Assembly (NCBI GenBank): GCA_001766655.1
Contig: MJCC01000010.1
Span: 328,589 to 392,588 of the forward strand
Direction: 5' to 3'
From: Phytomonas francai
Taxonomy: Eukaryota > Euglenozoa > Kinetoplastea > Trypanosomatida > Trypanosomatidae
DNA length: 64,000 nt
Positions 19,701 through 28,131 of this stretch are shown in pieces. Every line of letters begins with the position of its first letter. Position 1 is the stretch's first letter. Under the pieces are notes generated by a model that worked only from the letters and a program-made list of their open reading frames with translations, ran no database searches and was not told the origin of the DNA. The position numbers were made by a program, and so were the translations under genes.

Positions 19701-22591
19701 TGCGAGTCATGAGTCTTCTCCTTTCCGTCGGAACCCCTTTGTTCATCGATCTTCCTCGGCTCGGAGCGCATGCGCCGTTCATCGTTGGTCTCTGAAGCTT
19801 GAGTAGAGACCCCGCATAGTTCACCGGCAATTCGCATAGTAACACGCTGCCATGGCCGAATACGATGCGCGCGGAGGCGCGACCTGAGCTGAATTATAAG
19901 CTTTTCCTTATCCATAAGTTGAAATTCCTTCTTCTGGAAAAGGTTGCAGTAGTAAAGTTTCTCCTCAAGTGTGCGCACGAGATCGTCCTCGAGGGTCCGG
20001 TTACGTTTTCGTAAACCATTCCGCTCACGTTCCAACATTTGTATTTGTTTGCGCTGGATCGCGATCTCGCTACGTAGGTGTGTACACACCTCATTTTCCT
20101 CTTGAAGAATATCCAAAATCTTATCAAAGGTGAAGTCTTTGGCCAAAGTACGGCGCTCAGAGCTTGAGTTTACCGACAAAATGGGTTGCACTTCGGACAG
20201 CAATGGCGAGCTCGCCGAGGTGGACATTGAGAAGTTACAATCAAGAGCAGCCGTGGGTGGGAACTTATTGGCCCCTTTTTCTTCGTCAAGTTTTTTTCTC
20301 TTCTCGACGGGCTTCTGAAGAAAACTTTCAACGGTTGGTTGGTAATTCGTCGACGATATGGTACTTTCTTGATCCCCCATCTGATTCTGAGCTTCTGTCA
20401 TCTGGGGCTCAACCCTGTTCGGAGATATGGATGTCGCCATCTCCATTGAGGGGGTGGCTACACTTAATGTCTCCTTCACATGTTGTGCGTTTTCAACCAA
20501 CTTTCTAGCCAGAAACCTGGAACGGGTGAGCGCGGTATTACCCTCGTTTCTGATGCTGCGCTTTCCTTTTGAGAGACTCACCGTCGACGGAGCCTGTATG
20601 GAGCTACTCGGCAAGAATACCGATTCCGTTGAAATGCATGAGCTGTTCATGATGGAGTTGTATTTCTTCTCGACGTAATTAAGGTACGATTTCTGTTTGC
20701 CTTGAAGGCTTACAAATCTCCATGATCCGAAAATTTTCTGCAACCGCAGCCTCCACCGAACTCGCAGCAGCATTTTGCTGACAAGCTCGAGCGAGGCGAA
20801 GCGCCGGCGGAAACCCATCATGCAGCGCCGCCACGAGCGCAGCGCCCAGTGCTGCAGCACAGCTTCCATGTACTGTGTATCCTTACGGCACTGCTGTGTG
20901 GCGTCTGCACTCAGCAAACGCATGCTCGAGCGCAATGGGATCTCTGAAAGCCGCACGACTTTTTCGCTTAATGTCCCATTTGACGGTAACACAGAGGTAT
21001 ACAAGGCAAAATTATCGTAAATGTGTGGTAGCAGATAGCTATGGAAGAGCTCCATGGCGAAATCTACGTCGGGCACGCTCGCTGCGCACTGTCGCAGCAC
21101 CTGCCATATCAGTGCTACACTTGTTGCTGTCTCAAGGGCCATCAGGGGCTTGATAATTCGCTCCTCCGGTAGCGATACTACGGAAGGGGTGATGGCGCCA
21201 TTTAAAACGGCGTCCTTCGTGAGGTTCTGCTCGATCTGACACAACTGATTGATGTACTCCTTCTCCTTTTCGGTGTGATACAATTTTCCCTGCGTCATCA
21301 ACCCCTTTTCACCCCTTCCATAGGTGGAGTCAAACGTTCCCTTTCTCAGGTTGACGAAATCAGTGCCCCTATCAGAGACATCGCCTTCCTTCTCATCTCC
21401 TTGTGTCGTGTAGGTGTACAAACGCATCGGGAAGGTTTGCAACAGCGATACCGTCCGCTCATGCAGCTGGGCGCGTAAACTTACAAAAAAGCTTTTCATT
21501 TTAGATGTCGGAACTAAATTACTGAATTGCCCTGAGCTTGGGGGTAGATCATCCCGACATGTTTTTAGACCATGCGTGCCCAAAGCGCGACCACCGCTGT
21601 TACACACGGTATCCATCGGTGCGGTTGCTTCTCCATCCGCCAGCCTCAAGAGCTTAGGATTGACAAACACGGTTTTATTTGAGACGGTTTCCCCCAGTTT
21701 CTCCAACTCGCCCAGCTTCCAGGTGTACTCCTCTTGAGAAATGATGCTACTTGTCAGATTTTCTAGATCGCTGTAAATATATGATTCTAATTCGTCACGG
21801 AATCGGAACAACCCACGCATTGCAAGGCGTTTCCTCCAGAGGTCATAGAGTCGCTCGCCGGCGGGTGAATCGGCATTCCCGTGGAGGCTCTGGACGTTAC
21901 CGTTGGCACGCAGACCCTGCGATGCCCCGGAGGCTAAAGAGTACTTCGAGAGCGCATCGGATTCACAAAATATGTTGCTCCCACACACATTTACATTCAC
22001 TTCTTCCCCAAAAGCCGGTGAAGGGAGATGATGCAGATGGGTTGTCGGCTTGCAGGTGTAGAGGCTCACAGCAACTTGGGGGGAATCGTCGGCGGATGCC
22101 CGCTTGGAATGCAGGCAGCAGCTCTCAGGAGCCGCGCCAACCTCGGCATTCTCCGCAGCTGCCGTCTTTGCCTTTTCGTTCGTGGACCCCACAAACATGG
22201 GCAGAACCTCCGGCTGAACCAGATTCTGATTACGGAGAAGGTTGATTTCAACCACCTTAGCACTGCCATTTCCATGCAGACTTCTATCCTTTGGCGAAGC
22301 CCGTAGCTCCCTGCTCCTCGTTGCTTCGTGACATTCCCTTCCACCGGACTGGACTTTCCATGGTATGGGGGCTAAGGTATTGAATTTCGACGCGGCCGTG
22401 GTATTCGACTGTCGCTGTTTCCCCCCAAGTTGAGGTACCACCTTCGCTTTGGGTTGCAACGCTGAGGGTTTGTCCTTGTCAAGCACAGTATAAAGCTTGG
22501 AGAAGCGAAAGGAATAATCCTGGAAAACCCCGCCGTTGCGTGCTGGTACGGATGATCCGCTCTCCGCCTTCGCGTTGAGCTTTTGGCTCAT
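16745..22591 (-). CDS. Giant coiled-coil protein with calponin-homology-like region
   Basis: This 1948-aa protein is the longest in the window, with its ATG at 22589-22591. The N-terminal 500 residues are Ser/Thr-rich. Residues about 584-635 contain two Trp/Arg-rich helices (HWALRSWRRCMMGFRRR and VRWRLRLQKIFGSWRF) that resemble IQ or Sfi1-type motifs, which bind calmodulin or centrin. Residues about 820-915 form a clear coiled coil rich in Glu, Arg and Leu. Residues about 1027-1090 resemble the start of a calponin-homology domain (LQDWANSCLDDL, then RSGVLLSRLLFYL), and the following 150 residues could complete it. The combination suggests a cytoskeletal or flagellar/basal-body protein. The C-terminal 700 residues have no recognisable domain. 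Domain assignments are by eye and moderate in strength; the coding call is firm. Confidence 0.6.
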   Translation of the reverse strand: MSQKLNAKAESGSSVPARNGGVFQDYSFRFSKLYTVLDKDKPSALQPKAKVVPQLGGKQRQSNTTAASKFNTLAPIPWKVQSGGRECHEATRSRELRASPKDRSLHGNGSAKVVEINLLRNQNLVQPEVLPMFVGSTNEKAKTAAAENAEVGAAPESCCLHSKRASADDSPQVAVSLYTCKPTTHLHHLPSPAFGEEVNVNVCGSNIFCESDALSKYSLASGASQGLRANGNVQSLHGNADSPAGERLYDLWRKRLAMRGLFRFRDELESYIYSDLENLTSSIISQEEYTWKLGELEKLGETVSNKTVFVNPKLLRLADGEATAPMDTVCNSGGRALGTHGLKTCRDDLPPSSGQFSNLVPTSKMKSFFVSLRAQLHERTVSLLQTFPMRLYTYTTQGDEKEGDVSDRGTDFVNLRKGTFDSTYGRGEKGLMTQGKLYHTEKEKEYINQLCQIEQNLTKDAVLNGAITPSVVSLPEERIIKPLMALETATSVALIWQVLRQCAASVPDVDFAMELFHSYLLPHIYDNFALYTSVLPSNGTLSEKVVRLSEIPLRSSMRLLSADATQQCRKDTQYMEAVLQHWALRSWRRCMMGFRRRFASLELVSKMLLRVRWRLRLQKIFGSWRFVSLQGKQKSYLNYVEKKYNSIMNSSCISTESVFLPSSSIQAPSTVSLSKGKRSIRNEGNTALTRSRFLARKLVENAQHVKETLSVATPSMEMATSISPNRVEPQMTEAQNQMGDQESTISSTNYQPTVESFLQKPVEKRKKLDEEKGANKFPPTAALDCNFSMSTSASSPLLSEVQPILSVNSSSERRTLAKDFTFDKILDILQEENEVCTHLRSEIAIQRKQIQMLERERNGLRKRNRTLEDDLVRTLEEKLYYCNLFQKKEFQLMDKEKLIIQLRSRLRAHRIRPWQRVTMRIAGELCGVSTQASETNDERRMRSEPRKIDEQRGSDGKEKTHDSHNEESDKKLSGDKFQDVEESPKEDDNSLFLSGEGGGSIVSTQATREAEEERLFGELAPIVLSSTTELPSAMIILQDWANSCLDDLESLDDLKGGALSLRFRSFSEEVRSGVLLSRLLFYLALPRYLQRNANSDERSTEAIHVEASAVMETKDGKDEKNKHIDTLYAEVFMRRRQQLLEQRNVQLDAPFPVYSECFGDLLNIPPADRMAMLLHFASQILNGSTTFMSDAVALKRQQVLNIVSATAGITLPPTVPTIELHEVVDPHALAMGERSSIITLLAILYVRFAHPFNHKSRQSAIVEKEAIFYLLNPRGYTSGSTTRHLQFSKSETEEKSAEEQDGRLQERQKPQHSTWIEDEILERLIDEDKSPWQLFKERCVPIFGSPAHPFLLRGNFWPCDAFESPQLANLLGELGMALNRSLQIHRWHILFSCLIPVINYSRVSRGVFTGPRASPVALRVGMAQEGVSLLPSLNSTKLEHVYAKRKARVMALCPPNADPNCPSPYSSDWKNTYVACEKRKLKEVLSVVTNDIMNLFLCNASLQPELALPVMDLSEWRTFCVDLGIVKIQRERGKSEGAGKCPPGVAGGVKPLELNFISDIFNKASHLHVYEDFNSFLSNKESDHNFPGTPHSASDFALSFDKFSDVLESGVLDDNKGKNFMQSCDLNVFGCASSTVVDDQRKRTEVGNKILSPKLHSALLSEYLLFPGFVNALIFLVDALYHPLPPEIASAKMTIDEGSAKHRGESEGNAPSSPPIVWLGDAITQFLNDYTLREDSIRFEKTPQAVLKRIQMGIPTQEVLTKYSSALLLVYQFYSKEIYGVICMQEENLLQLMRDAMLTSTETTQYMISEIFQKCSTLCKSVEEHAIALSRDLNGRTRDRVNNKIEFRIPSSRVGASSNPHLTTTDGSMVGGSTGSFPRNTGKSKRHEVRVLTLDGFTQFLCVLCHFKQPNPLIPLHQRLEIFLRRSVLRPLRKKIENLPMLLKRQSG

Positions 22592-22897
22592 TGTGAATTA
22601 TGAAAAAAGAAACTTTGCTTGAGGCTAGTAGTGAGTGATTAAGAAATTTGATAAATAGTAATACTACTACTAATAAAACACGCACATGGGATCCGCAAAC
22701 ACATCGACTCAAGAACCAAACAAAAACTGAAAAAGAGCAAAACTCGCAATGTGCATTCATCCCCCCTCCCCTTCCCTTCCCTTCCCCCTCGCCTCTTTCC
22801 TAGAGGCGCCGGATTACGACCAGTACGTTTGCAAACACCGCGGACGATGCCCTACTCCTTTCGGTTCTATTATTCCCCCCCCTATAGAACCCCCCTT
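22592..22897. other. Short spacer with G-quadruplex-prone tract
   Basis: About 306 bases between the Sec20-like stop and the giant gene's start. Its main content is the pyrimidine block at 22761-22800 on the plus strand, which reads as repeated G runs on the transcript. No gene. Confidence 0.6.
22761..22788 (-). other. Predicted RNA/DNA G-quadruplex on transcribed strand
   Basis: On the minus strand this reads as five G runs of 3 to 6 bases separated by one or two A residues, which satisfies a canonical G-quadruplex pattern with very short loops. It sits between the Sec20-like gene and the giant coiled-coil gene, where a polypyrimidine tract would be more usual. Confidence 0.55.
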
Positions 22898-23608
22898 CTA
22901 TTCCACCGTCACGTACTCCACGACCGGGAAGAAACGACCGACGCGCTGCAGCCCGACGAACAGCACGGCGGCCGCGAAGACGGCGACGCTGACGCGGAGC
23001 AGCCGGGCGTCGTGGGACTGCGCGGCGAGGAGGTGCCGCACGAGCCGCCGCGCCTGCGCCATCCCGGCGTGGACCTCCCGCAGCGAGTGCGCGAGGACGC
23101 CGAGGGTCTCCGCGCTCGTGGCGAGCGCGCGCACGGTCGCGCCGACCTTCCCCAGCTCCGTCTGCAGCATCGCGCGGGTGTGCGAGAGCGAGCGCAGGGC
23201 GGCCGCCGCGTCGGCGTCGGCGTCGTCTTCGGAGTGGCCGTCAGGGGGGAGGGGGGGGGCCTCCTCGAGAAGCCGCACGGTGCCGGAGAGGCGGCGCCTG
23301 AGCTCCGCCCGACACGCGTCGAGGCGCAGCAGCGCCGACGGCGGCCCCGCCGCAACGCCAGCGTCGCCGGCGGCACGCCGCGCCTCCTCCTCCTCCTGTT
23401 GCTGCTGCTGCTGCTCGAGTTTCAAACGCAGGGTTTCGCTAAAGGGTAGTAGTCGGCGGGCTTCCGAGACGGCCAGGAGAAATGCGCCGTGGGTTTCCGC
23501 GTTGGGCGCCGCTGTAAACGCGCTTTGAGCGCTGAGTAGCTCACGCAGAGCGCGCTGGGTGCGGCTATCAAACGCGAGGATAATATCCTCCAAGATATAC
23601 TGAGGCAT
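22898..23608 (-). CDS. Sec20-like tail-anchored SNARE
   Basis: A 236-aa protein with a single C-terminal transmembrane helix (residues about 208-228) followed by only a few residues, i.e. tail-anchored. The preceding 90 residues (pattern TRAMLQTELGKV, then LREV, then ARRLVRHL) follow the spacing of the Sec20/BNIP1 family, a Qb-type SNARE for Golgi-to-ER retrograde fusion. The N-terminal part is helical. A poly-Gln/Glu run (QQQQQQEEEE, CTG/CTC repeats at 23394-23415) sits mid-protein. I chose the ATG at 23606-23608 (MPQYILEDI). An upstream in-frame ATG at 23692 would add 28 AT-coded hydrophobic residues atypical of a SNARE N-terminus. The gene is strikingly GC-rich over 22900-23450. Another coiled-coil tail-anchored protein is the alternative. 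Confidence 0.68.
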   Translation of the reverse strand: MPQYILEDIILAFDSRTQRALRELLSAQSAFTAAPNAETHGAFLLAVSEARRLLPFSETLRLKLEQQQQQQEEEEARRAAGDAGVAAGPPSALLRLDACRAELRRRLSGTVRLLEEAPPLPPDGHSEDDADADAAAALRSLSHTRAMLQTELGKVGATVRALATSAETLGVLAHSLREVHAGMAQARRLVRHLLAAQSHDARLLRVSVAVFAAAVLFVGLQRVGRFFPVVEYVTVE

Positions 23609-24172
23609 ATACAGAAATATAGCTAATCGAAACAATTTATTTTGGTACAAACAAACAGGAAAATATACACACTTTTCCAGTCTTCGAAACATCCACCGAT
23701 AAGGAGAACAAACATGAGGTGAAGGGAGATAGGCACACGAGGAATCTGAATAGGTTTCACTCTAATATTCACAACTTTGGCAAGCGCGAAGCCTGTATTT
23801 GATTAGAGTACACTACCAAGCGACTTGTTCACTTGACTACTCAGTTCCTTCATGGAAAAGTTGGTCGAAGTTTCTATAATTCTTCATTCTTATCTACCAA
23901 GACGTTTTTCACCGGGGATTATTCTCCAGAAAGAGTGTAAACAATGTCAGAAAAGAGTTTCGCTCTCTATTAAAAATAATCTCACACATTTTGACAGGTG
24001 CATTCTATCAAGTACAATATATTAAAGGATGCTATGCTATCCCCATTTTTTCATGTTGTTGTTGTTGTTGTTTGAGCCTTCTATGATGACTTTCCAGACA
24101 TCTCTGGGTTTTCCTAGTATTCTCCCGGTGCTGCTGTTCTGACTGCATACACCCCATCCCATACCGTCAGAG
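23609..24172. other. AT-rich spacer with GTT microsatellite
   Basis: About 560 bases. A GTT repeat of six units occupies 24055-24073. Nothing else recognised. Confidence 0.6.
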
Positions 24173-25768
24173 CTACACCTTGAACCTGACATGGATGCTA
24201 TCGTTCGATGAGAATGCTTCCGAGTTTCTCATTTTTTTGTTTTGAAAACTTTCCCTCTCATTCAAGCCTATATTTTTACTCCTAAAGGTCACTTCACTCA
24301 CAAAAGATGACATCAAAGTCGTGTTATTCGGATCATTCGAACGGTACGCTGGTGAAGAAAATGATGACAAACCGTTTGTTTTGCCTTCACTGTAGCCCCC
24401 TTTCGGCGCGTGGGTAACCCCTAGTCGGTCCGTCGTATCGGATCGTAGCGCCTCGGTAGCGGGATTTTCGCCAGATCGGTGGATGCCGCCAAAGGGCGAT
24501 AACCGCGCGTTTTCACTGTGCCCAAATTTACGTGCGGAAAAGACGTTCAGTAAGTAATCCATCGGATCATCACAAATCCCTGCCAGTTTCGAGTCTCCTG
24601 CGACTAAGGGATTCTCTGTAGGATGATATCCTTGAGGCGGATAAGTGAGCTGTGTCTTCAGCATTTTGGTGTGTCTGTTGCTTTGGAAAAGGGGCGTGCG
24701 TTTTTTTTCGCTGCACGTACTCGAAGCGTCTTCGAGATTGGTCATAGGAGGATGGTTTCTATCGAGTGGTGTGTCGTATCGTAACTCTCTCGAAATACAA
24801 CCCAAAGATTCATTGGAGAGAAAAGGATCGCTTGCGTAAGAGGCACGGCGATGATTGGGTCCTTCCCAAGTTTCGGCATCGTCCGGACTCGAGATGGAGG
24901 ATACTTCAGGGATCGTGGCGTACTCCGCAGTGCTATCCTCACCCCACGTCCTCTTCGCCCGCGCGGTACGTCCCGCATTTGACGCTGACCGCAATGTGGA
25001 GGCGGATTTGTGCATAACCGAAACTATTTGTGAACACTTCTTTTCATTTCGGCTCAGCGGGCGTTGCCCCCGATCCCCCTCTTCACTCCTCGCTAGGGAG
25101 GTAGACCTGTTGCCTGCAATAAAGGGCTTCTTGCCGCCTTTTTTGAGCGAATCCCTTGTATTTACTTCCATGGGTATACACTGAGAAGCGACTGAATTAT
25201 GGGCTCGATTCAAGTGCTTCATTTCATGCCGTGCATCATGGTCCGCTTCTGGCTCTCTAGCGTTACTCAGACTCTCTTCGTGAGAGTTGCGAAGACGGTA
25301 AGCCAGCTCATCTTCAACAGCATGGAGGATGGACTGGCGGACATGTTCTCGAGTTACCCGACGCACTCTCTGCGCCATGCTCGACGACAAACGTTTGTCA
25401 ATCTCTTTTAGGTAGTGCTCCGCGGCTTCTCGAACCATCTTATCAACAAGTTCGAACAAGGCCCCCCCCTCGCTTCCTGTTTGGTGTTCAAAGGCAACAA
25501 GATGTGCCTGTGGTGAAGGTTCATTCCTGTTTCTAGCTATCTCATTCTTTAGGCGGTGTATTTCTTCCTGCTGTTCGAGGGCCTGATGTGTTAATTCCTT
25601 TAGAACCGTTTGATAATGCTCAAGAAGCTCGTCAGCGCTAGGTATTTTTAAGGGAGTCGATCTATTCTCTGCAGAGCACGAAGAAGAAAAAAGGAAGCTG
25701 AAAGGGTGTGCGTCTGAGCCCACCGGAGCTGTGGAAGCAGCATCTTGAGGAAGGGGCGGCAGAATCAT
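24173..25768 (-). CDS. Unknown 531-aa protein with N-terminal coiled coil
   Basis: The frame starts at the ATG at 25766-25768 and is stop-free for 531 codons in a moderate-GC block between AT-rich spacers, which supports coding. Residues about 45-80 form a short coiled coil (HYQTVLKELTHQALEQQEEI). Residues 105-160 are another helical, charged segment with RRVTREHVRQSIL. The remaining two thirds are Ser/Asn/Arg-rich and probably disordered, with many potential phosphorylation sites. I do not recognise a family and see no signal peptide, membrane segment or catalytic motif. A cytoskeletal or scaffold role would fit the composition, but that is speculation. Confidence 0.7.
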   Translation of the reverse strand: MILPPLPQDAASTAPVGSDAHPFSFLFSSSCSAENRSTPLKIPSADELLEHYQTVLKELTHQALEQQEEIHRLKNEIARNRNEPSPQAHLVAFEHQTGSEGGALFELVDKMVREAAEHYLKEIDKRLSSSMAQRVRRVTREHVRQSILHAVEDELAYRLRNSHEESLSNAREPEADHDARHEMKHLNRAHNSVASQCIPMEVNTRDSLKKGGKKPFIAGNRSTSLARSEEGDRGQRPLSRNEKKCSQIVSVMHKSASTLRSASNAGRTARAKRTWGEDSTAEYATIPEVSSISSPDDAETWEGPNHRRASYASDPFLSNESLGCISRELRYDTPLDRNHPPMTNLEDASSTCSEKKRTPLFQSNRHTKMLKTQLTYPPQGYHPTENPLVAGDSKLAGICDDPMDYLLNVFSARKFGHSENARLSPFGGIHRSGENPATEALRSDTTDRLGVTHAPKGGYSEGKTNGLSSFSSPAYRSNDPNNTTLMSSFVSEVTFRSKNIGLNERESFQNKKMRNSEAFSSNDSIHVRFKV

Positions 25769-26316
25769 ATATCTATGTATATTTCTATTGAAAATATAGC
25801 TTTATAAAAGGGGTAATGTTTATTAGTTTTGGAAAAACAGACAAAATCTATTGCAGACGTGCATAAAAAAATAAAAAGAATATAATGATACTCTCTGTGC
25901 AAAAATAAAAATAAAAACTGATAGAGTTGAGTGTGTGCGGCACACTCTCTAGGGTCTGCCCTATGTTTGTTGTAAGTTGTTGATCGGGGGCCACTAAATC
26001 TATAGTAGTCTCTAATTAAAGCTTCTTCGCTTTTATTACCTATTCCCCTTTCTATGCAACTCACGTTAACAATGCGTACTAATGAGAACAATCTAATTTC
26101 GTTACAAGAAAATAAAGTTTACTCCCAGCAAGAAATTTCGTTAAAAAATGTGCGATTCCGGGCACAAAAGCCTATCCTCACTCTTTTTTCCCCCTTCCAC
26201 CACATTGTCCTGGCGAATAAAGACCCATAAGTGACAAGAGAAAAGGTATTATTGAACAGCCCTATAAGAACCTTCCTTTTCTCCCCCCTTTTCCAATTTG
26301 TTTTGATTTTGAACTC
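25769..26316. other. AT-rich spacer, nothing recognised
   Basis: About 550 bases with A/T runs. The open minus-strand frame in its 3' part (25765-26091) begins at a non-ATG codon and has AT-driven composition, so it was not called. Confidence 0.5.
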
Positions 26317-27585
26317 CTAATGTGCAGCTAAAAAATGTGTGGAAGTGCCGAATTTGTAGACTTGCTGCCTCTGATACCCCATATCCTTCATAAAACCACC
26401 GTATCGCCAGAAGCCACCCTGCCAGTAGGTAAAATTAAAAATAGGGTTTACGCGTCCGCACACGTAGCTGAGCATTGTCTGCGGACCGCACACCAGGATC
26501 TTTGGGCGATACGTTTTAAGCGCGTCGCCTTGGGTGCCCACACCGCTCGGGGTGTGGGCGTTGGCAAAACTCAGCGGTGGTGGAAGGGCAGCCCGGAGGG
26601 TGGAAGGATCAAGGTTCCCGATAAAGAGATTCACATGGAGCCCCAGCCCCGGGTCCGGTGTCTTTCTCATTGTGAGGGTGTTGTAGCGGACAGCGATACG
26701 ATCCGGGTTTCGGGCCTGAAGAGGGTCGAAGTACGTCTGCTTGAAAGGAATATTCACGGGCGTGTGATGACAGTAGAGGATAGAGAGTTTCGTCCTGTCG
26801 TTGGGGTCCTTGTTAATAATGTTCATAAGCTGCAGCGCCACGGATGCACCGCTGGTGCTGCAGATGAGACCAATCTCAGGGGTCTTGTTCTTTTCATAGT
26901 TAAACTCCTTCATCCAGCGACCTAGGTATACAACGTCGCCTCGCTCCAGGTACCGCAGCCGGCCTGACATTCGCCCTGGATCGCAATCCTTGATTGCGAA
27001 CTCGATAAACCCACGCTCGCGGGGGTGGCTGATCGGGGTATACCACCGCGAGAGCGAGGAGAGCTGCTTGACGCGTCCGCTGTACATGCGCACCGAGCTC
27101 ACCGGCTCGTACCCGGCGTAATCGTAGGAGTGGGGTAGTGCAAAGCGGTAGACAACCATAGGACTCCCATTCTCTCGGTTTTTCTCCACGAGCGTGATCG
27201 GGACGTGTGGACAGAAGAGATACCAGCGCCGCGCGAGCGGTTTCATCTCCTGCCAAGGAACTAGAAAGGCCTGATAGATGCAGTAGCTTGTCCCCACCGC
27301 AACCCCAGCCACGGCGAGCACACGTGCGACGTAGCCCTTGTTGATGTCGTTGAGAGTGCGCAACACCATGTCGGGGATATCCTGTAGGACGTAGGACCAT
27401 CGCTTAGGGGGATTCCGATGCCTCTTGCTCGTTTGGGCGTTCGTTGGGCCAGTTTGTTGCCGCTTATGCGTATGGTACGCACTATCACTGAAGTTGGCTT
27501 CCTGCTGTTGTTGATGATTGGAATGCGATCGGAAGTCGCTGCTAGCACTCTTGGGGTCCGGCAGCCTTTGTGAAGGAAGTGGCAT
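26317..27585 (-). CDS. Cytochrome-b5-reductase-like membrane protein, eroded NAD site
   Basis: A 422-aa protein with ATG at 27583-27585. Residues 1-75 are Gln/Ser/Arg-rich, followed by one hydrophobic helix (about 88-111), then a ferredoxin-reductase-type module. The FAD signature RxYT is present (RWYTPIS, about residue 178), as are the G-x-MS-x-R turn (about 205) and the C-terminal CGPQTML (about 363-369) typical of NADH-cytochrome b5 reductases. The usual GGTGIxP dinucleotide-binding loop is replaced by STSGASV, and the GPxG loop by LGRWMKE. Flavin binding may survive while NAD(P)H binding looks altered. The architecture fits an inner-membrane-anchored mitochondrial protein, but no cleavable presequence is obvious. 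It could be a structural or electron-transfer subunit rather than a free reductase. The fold call is fairly secure; activity is doubtful. Confidence 0.75.
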   Translation of the reverse strand: MPLPSQRLPDPKSASSDFRSHSNHQQQQEANFSDSAYHTHKRQQTGPTNAQTSKRHRNPPKRWSYVLQDIPDMVLRTLNDINKGYVARVLAVAGVAVGTSYCIYQAFLVPWQEMKPLARRWYLFCPHVPITLVEKNRENGSPMVVYRFALPHSYDYAGYEPVSSVRMYSGRVKQLSSLSRWYTPISHPRERGFIEFAIKDCDPGRMSGRLRYLERGDVVYLGRWMKEFNYEKNKTPEIGLICSTSGASVALQLMNIINKDPNDRTKLSILYCHHTPVNIPFKQTYFDPLQARNPDRIAVRYNTLTMRKTPDPGLGLHVNLFIGNLDPSTLRAALPPPLSFANAHTPSGVGTQGDALKTYRPKILVCGPQTMLSYVCGRVNPIFNFTYWQGGFWRYGGFMKDMGYQRQQVYKFGTSTHFLAAH

Positions 27586-28131
27586 TACCTTTTTGGGTCT
27601 ATCACTACTAAGTCTCCAGCAGGGAGTTTTCTCACCCCTTTCTATGGGACCTAAGACTACAATCGTCCTAAAGACTAAGAAAGGTCAAAGAATTTGGGAA
27701 AAGGAGTTTGGAAGAAAGCAATTAAGTCCCCCTTTTTTTCGGGGCTTTCGGACTTGAGGAACTGACACACCCCTTTTTTACACATTTTTATTTTGTTCTA
27801 ATTCCTCTTAACCTTTTACAGCTGACTCATTATTGGATACTCTCAATAGCAACTATCCTTTGACATAAGAAATTAAGGGGAGGGAGGTGCCCCCTTTTGA
27901 ATTCTATCAAATTGCTACCAAAAATAAGAAAAAAGAGAGGATCGCTACTTTCCTTTGGGTTTGCCACGGTACTGTCTTTCCGCTATCGTCTACTTGGCTA
28001 TTATCCAGAATCGATGATTCGCCCCTAAATACCACCGGATACCTTTGTAGAGATTCACAGTGGTGCACTTACTACTAAAAGGCTTTGTTTTACTTCATAA
28101 AGTGACATTTGAAGTCTTGCCTCTTGCCCCC
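27586..28131. other. AT-rich spacer, nothing recognised
   Basis: About 550 bases between the reductase-like gene and the PEPCK-like gene. Contains T and A runs and short frames only. Confidence 0.5.

Noticed and set aside
22749..23528. Two overlapping plus-strand frames of 232-259 codons
   Set aside because: Shadows of the GC-rich Sec20-like gene, with Arg/Ala-rich low-complexity translation.
23609..23692. Upstream ATG adding 28 residues to the Sec20-like protein
   Set aside because: AT-rich, hydrophobic extension not expected in this family; kept as an alternative start only.
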